NCBI RefSeq assembly: GCF_025698545.1
Contig: NC_068575.1
Span: forward strand, 55,809,980 to 55,873,979
DNA length: 64,000 nucleotides
Direction: 5' to 3'
DNA from: Gossypium raimondii
Taxonomy: Eukaryota > Streptophyta > Magnoliopsida > Malvales > Malvaceae
Shown one piece after another: positions 1 through 11,549 of the stretch. The notes under the pieces were generated by a model. It ran no database searches and was not told the origin of the DNA. It worked only from the letters and a program-made list of their open reading frames with translations. The number at the start of each line of letters is the position of its first letter. Positions within the stretch are counted from its first letter, which is position 1. The translations under genes and the position numbers were made by a program.

Positions 1-264
1 TATTATTATTTTTCTTTACTTTATTTATTACTTTATTTTATTATTTATTACCTATTTGGATATTAATCAATTTTTCTTCTTTTGCTTAGAAAAAAAAATG
101 AAGCAAACCGTTAAGCAACACTTAAAGCGCATTAAAGCCTGACTTGAAACCTTTGGCCAGCAACTGACCAAGCTCATTGCCATCATTTGTGATCACATGG
201 GGAGTTTTTCTAAACTTTTCTACCTATTTATTTCTTTTCGTCCACATTGAGGACAATGTGCTTT

Positions 265-2511
265 CAGTAGGGGGAGGTACTCTTCGTTATTACTATCATT
301 TTCTCATTGTGATTTTGGTTATTGTTCTTTGTTCTTTGTGATTATTTTTGGTGGTGTTTCGCTTGAGGCTTTATTTTGTCCATATTTATTTTTTTTAGAA
401 TCTTCTGCCTCTTTTCATGCCCAAGATTTTTACCAAGAATTGCCTACTGTTTGACCTACAAGCATGATTCTTGTTTTCTGAGAAAATTACGAATTTTTCA
501 TAATTGATGCCATCTCCACTGTTTTATTTTTATTAGAGTAAAAATAATTGTGATTCATAAAGTTAACTTTATCTTGCTTTTCGTAAAATTGATCAAGTTT
601 AAATACAAAGTGGACACTTAATATGTTTGCATGCTAAAATATGTTGATGACTATTAAGGTAATTACTGAAACTTATTTTTGACACTTGATTATTATTATT
701 TTTCTCTAAAGTCCTCATAAAAGAATTTATTATTAATGTCATTTAATGTTCTGTGGTTATGAGTGCAGCTTAAAAATGTGACTGACTGAGTAACCGGGGT
801 AGGGTGCTTGGGTTGTCATCCTATTTCGCGTCAAAAGGTTGTGTGACGTGTTAGGTAAAACTCCGCTAACCGGAATTAATTTTTAAGAACATGTTGGGCT
901 GAGTAACCGGGGAGGGGTGCTTGGCTGTCATGTTTCTTCGCGTCAAAAGGTTTGATGTGTTCTTAAGAAAAATTATAATAAATTAGGAGTTTGTCAATGA
1001 AATGTAACCGGTGGGGTGCTTGGTCATCATCTCTCTTAGCGTCAAAAGGTTCAAGATATTCCTAAAGCATAACAAAAAAACAAAAAAAAAAGCAAAAAAA
1101 AGAAAAAAAATAATTTGGGGACTAAAGGAGGAAACAAATAGGGTGTCTTGGTAGGTTTGGTAATTTACCTAATTTTCATTAAATAATTCAAGTTGATTCT
1201 AATTTTTGCGTGTATTAATAGGAAATCTTTTTCTGTTTTACTTAAAGCAAGCTTAGGGTTCTCTTTATTTTTCATATGCATTTTTGACTGATTTTTATAA
1301 AACTTTTGAGTTGTATTTCTTTTATGGCAGAATCTAACTTTCACAGTAGATAGGAACCATACTTGAGGGCAAGCATGGGCTAAGTAGGGGGGATTAGGTA
1401 CTCTTCGTTATTAATATCATTTTCTGCTGTGATTTTGGTTATTGTTGCTGTTGCTGTGATTATTTTTGGCTGGTGTTTCTGCTTGAGGCTTTATTTTGTC
1501 CATATTTATTTTTTTTGGAATCTCCTGCCTCTTTTCATGCCCAAGATTTTTACCAAGAATTACCTACTGTTTGACCTACAAGCATGATTCTTGTTTTCTG
1601 AGAAAATTACGAATTTTTCATAATTGATGCCATCTCCACTGTTTTATTTTTATTAGAGTAAAAATAATTGTGATTCATAAAGATAACTTTATCTTGCTTT
1701 TCGTAATATTGATCAAGTTTAAATACAAAGTGGACACTTAATACGTTTGCATGCTAAAATATGTTGATGACTATTAAGGTAATTACTGAAACTTATTTTT
1801 GACACTTGATTATTATTATTTTTCTCTAAAGTCCTCATAAAAGAATTTATTATTAATGTCATTTAATGTTCCGTGGTTATGAGTGCAGCTTAAAAATGTG
1901 ACTGACTGAGTAACCGGGGTAGGGTGCTTGGGTTGTCATCCTATTTCGCGTCAAAAGGTTGTGTGACGTGTTAGGTAAAACTCCGCTAACCGGAATTAAT
2001 TTTTAAGAACATGTTGGGCTGAGTAACCGGGGAGGGGTGCTTGGCTGTCATCTTTCTTCGCGTCAAAAGGTTTGATGTGTTCTTAAGAAAAATTATAATA
2101 AATTAGGAGTTTGCTGGGCTGAGTAACCGGGGTGGGGTGCTTGGCTGTCATCTCTCTTCGCGTCAAAAGGTTCAGTATATTCCTAAAGCATAACAAAAAA
2201 ACAAAAAAAAAAGCAAAAAAAAAAAAAAAAAATAATTTGGGGACTAAAGGAGGAAACAAATAGGGTGTCTTGGTAGGTTTGGTAATTTACCTAATTTTCA
2301 TTAAATAATTCAAGTTGATTCTAATTTTTGCGTGTATTAATTGGAAATCTTTTTCTGTTTTACTTAAAGCAAGCTTAGGGTTCTCTTTATTTTTCATATG
2401 CATTTTTGACTGATTTTTATAAAACTTTGGAGTTGTATTTCTTTTATGGCGAATCTAACTTTCACAAGAGATAGGAACCATACTTGAGGGCAAGCATGGG
2501 CTAAGTAGGGG
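265..2511 (+). repeat. 1.12-kb tandem duplication next to the polypurine tract
   Basis: Two nearly identical units follow each other: about 265-1390 and about 1386-2511, with a constant offset of 1120-1121 bases (for example 601 matches 1721 and 631 matches 1751). Each unit carries three copies of a roughly 55-bp motif with the core 'gtaaccgggg' and 'cgcgtcaaaaggtt' (near 789, 900, 1009 in unit 1 and 1910, 2024, 2122 in unit 2). The boundaries fall at purine tracts reading 'agtaggggg' (about 267, 1383, 2504), the last being the presumed functional polypurine tract. Confidence 0.85.
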
Positions 2512-2514
2512 ATT

Positions 2515-3832
2515 TGATAACACTCTAGAATAACGTATTTTATGTATTAATTATGTATTTATTCTGAGTATGATCCTGCTAATTTGAGCTATTTATGATC
2601 TTTTATCTCATAGGGACTAAATTTGAGGCAAAAGTGAAATTAAGGGCCAAAAGCGTGAATTTAGAGATAAAATGGGCCAATGTGCGACACAAGGAAAAGT
2701 TGGTGCCAAAAGTGCAAGCATGGAGGACACAAGGGTTGAAATGCAAAAAGAAGAGATTTTATTTTATTAAACTCTATTTTAATTATATTAGGATAATTAA
2801 TATTGAGATAATTATTAAGGATTATTTTTAGGATTTTATTTTATCTTTATATATCTTCAATTAAATGTATTTATCTTTTAGGAATTTAAGTAGAATTAGA
2901 ATATCTCCCCTAGCACTATAAATAGGGGGTGAAGTGACTCAAAAGAGGATCTCATCTTTTTCTGTAAACACTCTCTCCCTAAAAGTCTAGGCTTTTGTTC
3001 TTTTCATATTTTCTTTCAATAAAATCTTTGTTTTTATTTTATTTATTTTCTTTTCTACCACAACCATGAGCCACTAAATCCATCTAGCCGAAGGTTGTCA
3101 AAAATCCCCAAAAAGGTTCTTGAGGCTAAGAATCCGTACTTAGCCTTCTCGCTGAGTATTCATCGTTTCTCCGCACTACGGGGCTGACGCTTCCGTCCAA
3201 GTCCCTTACGAAGTAAGTTTTTCAACATATGCAAAGGCGGCCGCTTTGTATGTTTTGGGAAGGTTGTACAGTCGGTTCGTTAGCTTACTGCGTCAGAGGT
3301 TGGCGAGCCCAAGAGACAAAATGGCGTGGGATTCGCCATTGAGAAGCGTTGCTCTAGCATAAGACGATCCCACAGAAGCGATTGTTAGCTAGAGTCAGGT
3401 TCCACCAAATCGTATTCTAAATCATTGGAGCTGGTGGTCGTAGGCGTCCTCTTCCACTATAACTGGCTTATTTGGTTTGGGAAGGATCATCTAAAAGCTG
3501 AGGATTGAACCCAAGGCGGAACGAGACAACTGGAGGCTGGAATCTCCCATAAGAATTTTCTTTCTCTTAACTTTATTTTTAATTTTTCGAATTTTCAATT
3601 AAATATTCTTAATTCATTTTATTTTATTTTTCGTTTCTAGATCCAACAATTTAATTCGCTATTGTTTTTATTTTTTCAGAACGCAGTTGTCTTGGGCAAG
3701 ACTACTGCAGGATATCACGAACAAGATATTTTGCAAGTCCAGTCCACGAGGATTTGACCCTACTTCCTTTTACTATTCTTTTCATTATTTATTAGGGATA
3801 GGATATTTTTGGTGCTTCCAACGACCGCATCA
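2515..3832 (+). repeat. 3' long terminal repeat
   Basis: The repeat starts TGAT right after the purine tract and ends ATCA, giving short inverted ends. A TATA box (TATAAATA, 2917-2924) is followed about 100 bases later by AATAAA (3018-3023), the expected order of promoter and polyadenylation signal inside an LTR. Length is 1318 bases. The matching 5' LTR is outside the window, so identity and age cannot be read. Confidence 0.75.
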
Positions 3833-4273
3833 CGTGTTATGTTAAAACATCATTTCAAACAAAAAATTTAGGTTAAATTATACAATTGGTCTCCATATTT
3901 TTTCGTTTTGAGCAATTTTTTTCCTTTTATGTTCTTTTAACTTTTTCCTTTTTTTTTTCTTTATTTTTCATTCCATTCTGCTTCTCATTCTATTTTCCTC
4001 CCTTCTCCATCTCTTTTAACGTAAAAAATTAAATTAAATTACTCAAAATGAAAAAAATATAGGGACCAATTGTAAAATTTAACCTAAAATTTTTGTTTGA
4101 AATGATGATTTAACGTGCCACGTCAGCTTACCGTTACACCGTTAATGGCAATTAACGCCTAGTGACTAAAATGTTACAACACGTCAATGCAAGTAACTAA
4201 AACATAATATTTCAAACATAAGTAACTAAAAGGTAACCTAAGAGAAATAAAAATGACTATTTTAACAATTTAC
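3833..4273. mobile_element. Truncated long-inverted-repeat element (MULE-like MITE), copy 1
   Basis: The arm at 3842-3930 is the reverse complement of the arm at 4033-4118 ('tttgtttgaaatgatga' type motif). The right arm runs on to about 4273 and matches the right half of the second copy at 33529-34303. The left arm stops abruptly at 3833, exactly where the LTR ends, so the retrotransposon probably inserted into this element. Long inverted repeats suggest a Mutator-like origin, but no target-site duplication could be checked. Confidence 0.65.
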
Positions 4274-5713
4274 TATAGAATTAATTTTTATATATTAAAA
4301 GTATAATCCATAAATTAGTATTTAAATTAAACTCTTTTTCTCAACTTGCTACCTAATTTTTTTTCATCACAATAGCTATCTAAATTACTTGGTTATAATC
4401 CTATCATCAAGGTTAGTGACTCTTTGGACTCTTATCATGTGAACCACTGTCATTTCAACATCTTTATACCTCCGTAACAATGTGAACCGTTTTTTATTAT
4501 TAATTTTCAATATTTTGTATCGTAGTATTTTCAAGTATTTTAAACGATATTTTATTGCTATATATCACCTCTTATTATAATGGTACGAATCGACTACTTA
4601 TTTAAATATTGTTTAATCTGTCACAAATTTTACCAAAGTTAAATATCAAACTCTATAAAATACACAAGTAGAGACGAACGCACAAAAACTTGCCTCGGTC
4701 ACAATCTAATGAAAATGCACGGGCGACTGGCCCTACACCAATCACCATTTTTTTTTCTTTTTCTCCCTCTCAGAGGAGGAGAACGCAAATAAAGCCCACC
4801 AAGGCATGATATTATTATATATTTATTTTTATGCAAAAATATCTTCATTTACTTAAAGTAAATAATGTAAATATTGATAATTAACCTTTAAACTTACATG
4901 AATTAACCTTTATTAATTCTATTGCTTTTTGGCATGGTATCATCAAATTTGGTTGGTTAAGTTGCATCCAAAACAAAAACGTGTGTTACCATGCTTGTGG
5001 TGAAACTGACAGGAAGTACGGTGGTTCATCATCCTAACTAGCATGGTGATGGTCCAGGTACATGGTACTACCAAAACAAGACACAACTTTAAAGGCCATT
5101 ATTATTAATTAAAAAGTATATTAGATGTACGTGATTATGCCAATGTAACATTACATTATAGGTGATTGGTGATTGAAAATTGAGAGACCACCTTATTTTG
5201 ATTCATTGATTTGATTTTATATGATTTTATTCTATTTTAGTTGGGTTATCAATCATCTCTTTAACAAAAATATCCACCCCATAACAAGAAAAGTGCCAGC
5301 TCAAGTGACCTACTCTTACTGAAAATGCCATGACCTCTCGTATGCTAGAATTTGGACCAAAAAAAGGAAAAGCAAGGAGAGCTTGGTACGGTAGCATCAG
5401 TTGTGAGTGGTGCGTGGCCAAAATTGCTGCGGCATTATTGGATCATTCAAATAGCACGCCCACCACTACTGGCAAAGTGACTCTACTGGACAATTTTCCT
5501 TTCATTTTCTACACTTTTACCATCCTATATATATTGTTTGTTTTAATAATAAAGTAAAAAAAAAAAAAAAGAGTTTGGAGGCATTTTTTTAAGTTGTGTA
5601 AATCTAAATATGATATAATTTATCAAATATATTAGAATTTCAAATAAAAATATGATATTAATTAAAAAATAAATAAAATAATACCATACTTTTTAGGGAA
5701 AAGTATTTAAACC
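4274..5713. other. AT-rich spacer, no gene seen
   Basis: Only short frames without recognisable domains occur here. There is a poly(A) run near 5556. No RNA gene or paired repeat was recognised. Confidence 0.6.
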
Positions 5714-6796
5714 TGTGATATAATTATAATAAAATAAAAATGACCGATCCGCGGTCTAACCTGGTATAATAAAAGGAAAACCTAGACCCAAAAGTGAATG
5801 GGGCTCCTTCTTCGGCTTCCATTTTATTTTTCTCAAAAACAACAGAATACCGTTTTCTCTCATTTTGGGACCTCCATCTTTACTTCTGTTGATTCATTGT
5901 ATCAACAATGGTGCGGTAAGTTAAAAGCTCACAGCTGTCCTCCAAACAGTTAAAGAGAGTTAAGAGCTCTCAGTTGTCCTCTAAACAAATAGCGAGAACG
6001 AGAGTTAAAAGCTCTCAGTTGTCCACCAAACAGTTAGCGAGAGTTAAAAGCTTTCAGCTGTCGTATTAAGGCTAGCAGGTTCAATACCGCAGCCTCCAAA
6101 ACAGTTAGCGTGAGCTCACGCTCCCAGCTTTAATCTCAGGCTCGCAGGTTCAACACCGCAGCCTCCAAAACAGTTAGCACGAGCTTAAGCTCTTAACTGT
6201 AACCTTAAGGCTCATCGGTTTAATATTGTGACCTCCAAAACAGCTCACAGACCTACTTTCTCAGCTCATATTATAAAGGTTAGTTGATTTAAAGTCACAA
6301 CCTTCAATTATTTGAGTTAGTTAATTTAAGATTGCAACTTCACATAGCTCGTTGACTTAAGATCTCAGCCTCCGAATAGCTCGTTAGTTTAAGATCGAAA
6401 CTAATATCAAATAATTTTCTCTAAGTCCACTAATTTATAATTTTTTTTCTTATGGGGAATACAGTTTACAGTATTCTACATTACAATTCTTGACTCCTAT
6501 TCCACACTATCGGACAACAAAATTTTGTTCAATAAAGTTCCAGCTTGTCTCAGAAGAGTCACTTTATAACTGTTCTTCGACTAGATGGAGGGGGGACAAA
6601 TTATTATATAATTATAATAAAATAAAAATGACCCGACCCGGGGTCTGACCCGAAATAATCAAAAGAAACCCTAGACCCTAAAGTGAGGGGGGATCCTTTT
6701 TCGACTTCCATTTTATTTTTCTCAAAAACAAGATAATACTGTTTTCTCTCATTTGGGGACCTCCATCTTTACTTTTGTTGATCCATTGTATCAACA
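5714..6796 (+). mobile_element. Complete TRIM-type miniature LTR retrotransposon
   Basis: Two direct repeats of 194 and 195 bases (5714-5907 and 6602-6796), roughly 85-90% identical by eye, flank a 694-base core with no usable reading frame. A purine tract (GGAGGGGGGACAAA) ends immediately before the right repeat. A 5-bp target duplication AAACC sits at 5709-5713 and 6797-6801. The left repeat starts TGTG, the right copy has drifted to TATT, and both end ATCAACA. The core contains tandem units of about 40 bases built on 'gttaaaagctctcagttgtc'. The bases after the left LTR (ATGGTGCGG) resemble the Met-tRNA primer site only in TGGT. With no coding capacity it would rely on an autonomous partner. 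Confidence 0.85.
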
Positions 6797-8057
6797 AAAC
6801 CTATAAAAAATCCATCTACCCTTAAATTTTGAAAAATATTAACTTTTAAGATTTACCATCTAAAGTTTATTTATGGAATGAATTTCAAATAAAATGACAA
6901 CTTTATCTTTTATTGATTAGTCATTATTTTTATTTATTTCTGTTATCCTTAATCTTTTTATTTAATAATTTATAATTAAAATAAAATCTACTTTATTATA
7001 AAATATACTAATTATCAAACTTAATTATAAATTATATTATAGTTTGATATAACTATATGTTATTTGAAATTACATGTATAATCACATTACAATTATAAAG
7101 AATATATTTAAAACACGTTGATTTAGACCGGACTAAATTATATCTAAAAAAAATTGGGGATCGAATTAAATTGTATATTTTACGATAGTAAAATACAAAT
7201 TCTCCATTTTCATAGCCTACATCTTTATAATTTTTTGAACAATATATCTTTATAAATTTTAAAAGATTAAATCAAAATTTTATCATTTTTGAGGGTCAAA
7301 ATGCCATTTTACCATTACTAATTTAAAATTTTATTAATTATAAATAACCCTAAATAAAAAAAATTTCATTTTAGGGGGGACCGGGGCCCTACCAGCCCCC
7401 TTAGCTTTGCCATTGCCAAATATGGTGCAACATAAATCAAAATTAATATGGATTGAGAGCCAATCCATGATTTATATTGAGAGCGGCTCAAACCTAATAT
7501 ATTAAAGTTTTTAAGTCCTTAATCTTACCATTAAGATAACTGATCATTGACTATAATTTTATTATTATTATTTATTTCTTAAGATATCTATCAGAGCAAG
7601 TCCAGTAACTAATTCTTCGCATTTTGTAGGCCTATTAGAGGGTAGATACTAGTCACAAGTTTTAAAACTTTTAATTTTATTATTTTTGGAAAAGCTGAAA
7701 AGCATATATGTCTCCTCTCTTATTTATTTATTTTAATATTTTTTAAGCCAATGCATGTTAACTTCTTAAATTTTAATTTAATTGTATATATTAATTTTAA
7801 GAAAGCTCTTTTAATAATTTAATGAATTTATTTCAAGGTTAATTTATACCAATTAAATATAAATTTGAAATGTTTGATTTTAATTGAAGCTAAATATATA
7901 TTATAAAAGGTTAGATATGTTTAATTCTATCTCACTTTAATATGTAATTTAAATTTCATTACTTTTGTAATTAAATTGAAAAAAAAAATAAACAAAATAG
8001 AAATATACAAATCAATAATATCAATAGTATAATTGTTTTTTATTTAAATTTTGTTTA
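6797..8057. other. AT-rich spacer
   Basis: No gene was recognised. It holds one dispersed repeat (7150-7417, listed separately); the rest is low-complexity AT-rich sequence. Confidence 0.55.
7150..7417 (+). repeat. Dispersed repeat, copy 1 of 2
   Basis: Similar in sequence and orientation to 32430-32637. Shared parts are 'tgtatattttacgatagtaa' near the start, 'atttaaaatt...attaattataaataa' in the middle and a GC-rich tail (here 'accggggccctaccagcc') followed by 'agct'. The family was not identified. Confidence 0.55.
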
Positions 8058-8191
8058 GGGTGAGTTTGGATGGACAATGTGTTTACTCGTGGTTGGTGCA
8101 AAAACAACGGTGGCTATGAGATTAGATACTGTAGTGTGAGACAAAAAGTAAGTTAAACGTATCGCACCATACCGCCCATCCAAACCCATGC
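8058..8191. mobile_element. Tourist-like MITE, copy 1 (TTA target duplication)
   Basis: A 134-base element flanked by TTA at 8055-8057 and 8192-8194. The end GGGTGAGTTTGGATGG is inverted at the other end as CCATCCAAACCCATGC-like sequence. The interior holds 'gtgagacaaaaagtaagtt', the reverse complement of the interior of the copies at 33341 and 36934, so this copy lies in the opposite orientation. Three-base TTA duplications and short G-rich ends are typical of PIF/Harbinger-derived MITEs. Confidence 0.8.
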
Positions 8192-8200
8192 TTAGTAAAT

Positions 8201-8383
8201 GCCGATTGAATCGTAGCTCAATTAGCATGGACATTGTTGTTAATGCAGGAGGATGTGGGTTCAAGTGCGCTTAAGCGCATCATCCTCCTATTTATGGGTT
8301 GGGAAGGGACTATCGGTAGTTTTAGGCATTGTGTTAAAAATAACAGATATAATCAGAAACTATAATAAGATTGTTTAAAAAAA
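8201..8383 (+). mobile_element. tRNA-derived SINE with 13-bp target-site duplication
   Basis: The head carries an A-box-like stretch (TAGCTCAATTAGCATGG, 8214-8230) and a B-box-like stretch (GGGTTCAAGTGCG, 8257-8269), spaced as in a tRNA gene, so transcription by RNA polymerase III is expected. The body ends in an A-rich tail. A perfect 13-bp direct repeat, ATGCTTAGTAAAT, flanks it at 8188-8200 and 8384-8396. The left duplication includes the last four bases of the adjacent MITE, so the SINE inserted after that MITE. A diverged relative lies near 36455. Confidence 0.8.
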
Positions 8384-8396
8384 ATGCTTAGTAAAT

Positions 8397-8958
8397 AGAT
8401 TTCAATGGGCTACAAGATTTTCTTTAAACCCCTATAATAAATGGGCATTTTCGAAATCATAAGAGGGTAATTGCATTTTGCACCAACCTATTGTGTCTTT
8501 TATCATGTTTTAGGTAGTGATATTTGTGCTGTTTTCTATTGGATAGGGGTTGACATTTTTGAAGTGTCGTCTACCAAGCAACTAATCGATCCCCTATAGT
8601 GGCACTAGCCAGGTGGGTCCAAACCCCACTAAAAGTAAATGCTCACATCTTTTTGGTAAGTGAGACGCTCTCACTTTATGAATCCCTTAGGGCTTTCAAT
8701 AGATGTAAGAGACAAAATCCTGGCACATGTGCAATATCCGACCATTATTGGGGTCATCTAACTAACTTAAGAGACGTCACTTCAAAAAATTATTCCAAAA
8801 GAGTTAATCCCCCAATATGGCTATAAATTTTTATTTTTATCTTTAAAAATATATTAAACGTGTCATATTTATATTTTATCGTTAATGTTATATTTTGTTG
8901 GTATGTGAAATAGGTAAGAATTTGCTTTTAATGTATTGAAAAGCGAAAGACTTTTAAG
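8397..8958. other. Spacer, no gene seen
   Basis: A 75-codon frame at 8599-8826 has no recognisable domain, splice context or neighbour and is treated as chance. Nothing else was recognised. Confidence 0.5.
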
Positions 8959-9411
8959 GCATAACAAATTTTTTCGTCGTCCAGCTTTATAAAAAAATTA
9001 TGTTTGTCCTTCATTTAAAATTGTCTCTTTTAGCTCTTAAACTTGTAATTTTTTGTTAAATCACTTCAAAATAAATACAAAGTTAACATTTTAAACTTTT
9101 CTAAGATGGCATACACATGTACAACCATGTGGATAACATCTCAGAAATTAATTAATTATTTAAAATTTAGAAATATTTTTATTTTTAAACATTTTTAAAA
9201 TAATTAATTAAAAGTTAACATGACAATTCATATATATGCCATTTTAGTAAAGTTAAAAACGTTAATCTTTTCATCCATTTTGAAATGATAGCTAAATAAA
9301 TTTTAGCTCGACATTCTCGAAATCATAAAAGAGTAATCACTTAAAAAGCAAAAATTAATAAAGAGTTAAAATAATCTTTTAAAAATTATAAGATAAAATA
9401 GATCATTATGC
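8959..9411. repeat. AT-rich fold-back element, family member 1
   Basis: The ends are imperfect inverted repeats (gcataac... at the left, ...cattatgc at the right). The halves are roughly self-complementary: 'tcacttcaaaataaatac...agttaac' on the left faces 'cgttaatc...tccattttgaaatga' on the right. Similar structures occur at 10462-10730 and 53797-54242. Confidence 0.55.
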
Positions 9412-11549
9412 AAAATTTTTATTCCCGTGTTTGAAAGTACCCGGCATTTCTCCAACACATTCTCTCTCTCTCTATATATAAAATTATAAGCATAGATTAA
9501 ATAAGAAAACTGTTGGGATACTTTCTCTTTTCTTTTCCTCCTAATTTTTAAAACCATTGTCATCTAATAGTATTTTCGTTATAGTTGACTAGAGGATAAA
9601 AGTAAAGCTAAAATACTACAAAAACTTTGAATTTCTTCTGATTTTCAAGTACCACCTGTACCCTTTATTGTACCTCAAAAGAAAAAGAGTTCTGTACAAA
9701 AATAAATATTTTTCTTCAAAATAAAATATTAGAAAATTATTTAGAAAGTTTGTTCAAATATAAATAAAAATTAAAATATGTTACAAATTTATATATTCAT
9801 TATACATTTAGAATTTAATCACTGTTTTTATTTTCAGAATTTAATTTTTTATTTTTAGATTTTAAAATTAGATTATTTATTTATATTGTTAAATTTTTGG
9901 TGTAATATATTAAAATAAAAAAGATATTAAATTTACCAAAAGAATTATTAAAGTTTGTATTTTAAATTCAAAAGTAAATGAACTAGTGGAGATTTTTGGT
10001 TAGTTGAATATTATATAATTGCCCATAATATTTCATGTTGGAATGAGATTACGATGTTTGAATTCTCAACATTTTGATCATCTCACAATTACATATTCTT
10101 AAATTGTATCAATAAATCATAATCTCATTCTTAATTTATCTAATATTCCAAGTAAAATATGAAATGTAGATCAAAATTACAATTTTTCTTGTTATATTAA
10201 TCAATATAATTATTATTTATAAATTTATAAATAAAAAATCTCTTTTTTTACGGATTGAGATTTATGCCGACAAGGGACGCTGGAATGAATATTCCATAGA
10301 TTTTCCATTTACTTGACTTCACTGGTGTTTATTGATTTTATTTCGACGGTGACGATGTGCTGGCTTTGATTTATGGAATTTTTCTTTTGCAATGACAGCT
10401 TTATTTTATTTTTCACCCTTTCAAACTTCAAATCATGTGAATTATGCATAATAAATTTAATACAAAAAAAAGTTAGCGTTTAAATTTGTATTATTTATCA
10501 AATTATTTTAAATGATGAAAGAGTTTTAACGTCTATTAACTTTACTAATATGATATATATATATGGATTATCATATGAATTGCACGTGTATGTCACGTTT
10601 TCAAAATTAATAAACGTTAACTTTTTCAATCTTGAAATGATTTAACAAACAATATAAAATTTAATAGTTAAAAATAAAAATAAAATATTTGTTTATAAAA
10701 TTAAAAGGATAAAAAAGTATTATACCTAAATTATATTCAAATCTCCTCTATTTATCATATTTACTAATATGAATATAAAGATATGTGTAGTATGGGAAAG
10801 GAAGAGATCCAATTATTCTCTATTCGAGGAAAGGTTTCTATCATCGCCCGCTTATGATCTCCTAAAATATTAATAAATTATCATAAATAGCTTTAACAGA
10901 CATTCAATTAAATTTATATGATAAAGTTAATATGTAATAAAATTAACTTATTTAGTTATTGTAATTTTATGAAACACTTGAGTCTAAAAAACAAAAAAAG
11001 GCTAAAAGACGTAAATTTGTAAGAGACAAAATTTTATAACAAAGATAATATAATAAAATTTATTTTAAGTAATTTTATATGTCGTTAATTAAAAATTTTA
11101 TATTTCAACTAAATGAATCAAATAAAATAATTTTATATTCGGTTAACTAAGCACTTGAATATTACATCCCATCAATAATTGTACTACTGAAATACAATTT
11201 TAAATTTTTGAAATTAAAATAGAAGAATTGTACATAAATTTCGAGCATATTTTAACATTATCTAAATATAATAAATAAGTCCACAATCACATATTATGTA
11301 TCATATTTTTACAAAGTTGAAGTTGAAATAATAAAATGAAAAAACAATAAATATAGGCTTAGTTGTGAAACTGAGAGGAAAAGAATTATATTAATCCTTA
11401 TTAATTTCATAATTTTCTTTAATTGGATAAAAAAAGGAATTTAGAATTTTCTTTAAAGAGAACTGCATCTTGGGTATTTCCAGGGTGGCTGGTGGGGTGG
11501 GCGGAAATGGAAAAATAAGAAAAAAATAAGAAAAAGAAAAGAGAGAACC
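9412..11549. other. AT-rich spacer upstream of the SKP1-like gene
   Basis: No coding gene was recognised. A short run of CT and TA repeats occurs near 9460-9480, and a fold-back element lies at 10462-10730. Confidence 0.55.
10462..10730. repeat. AT-rich fold-back element, family member 2
   Basis: Left part ('aaattattttaaatgatga', 'taacgtctattaac') is the approximate reverse complement of the right part ('aataaacgttaac', 'cttgaaatgatttaacaaac'). The layout matches 8959-9411 and 53797-54242. The outer boundaries are uncertain. Confidence 0.5.

Larger units (their letters stand above)
1..3832 (+). mobile_element. 3' part of an LTR retrotransposon (probably Ty3/gypsy-like)
   Basis: This is the downstream end of a large LTR element cut by the window edge. 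No gag or pol reading frame is present. Visible parts are a non-coding region with a tandem duplication (265-2511), a purine-rich tract ending near 2511, and an LTR from 2515 to 3832 that opens TGATAAC and closes CGCATCA. The sequence 'ttgaggacaatgtg' followed by a purine tract near 248-275 resembles the end of the internal region in Tat/Athila-type plant gypsy elements; that lineage call is from memory. The long non-coding 3' region also fits such elements or a non-autonomous derivative. The target-site duplication cannot be tested because the 5' end lies outside the window. Confidence 0.75.

Noticed and set aside
265-2511. Regular repeats at the window start as a possible CRISPR array
   Set aside because: The motif copies are unevenly spaced, lie inside a larger duplicated unit of a plant retrotransposon, and no cas-like gene exists; the genome is eukaryotic.
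5330-5557. Overlapping open frames on both strands near 5.2-5.6 kb
   Set aside because: Neither strand shows a domain; overlapping frames on opposite strands in AT-rich DNA are usual by chance.
5908-5920. Met-tRNA primer-binding site after the TRIM 5' LTR
   Set aside because: Only TGGT agrees with the usual TGGTATCAGAGC; not enough to call.
8599-8826. 75-codon open frame downstream of the SINE
   Set aside because: No recognisable protein similarity and composition like the flanking spacer.
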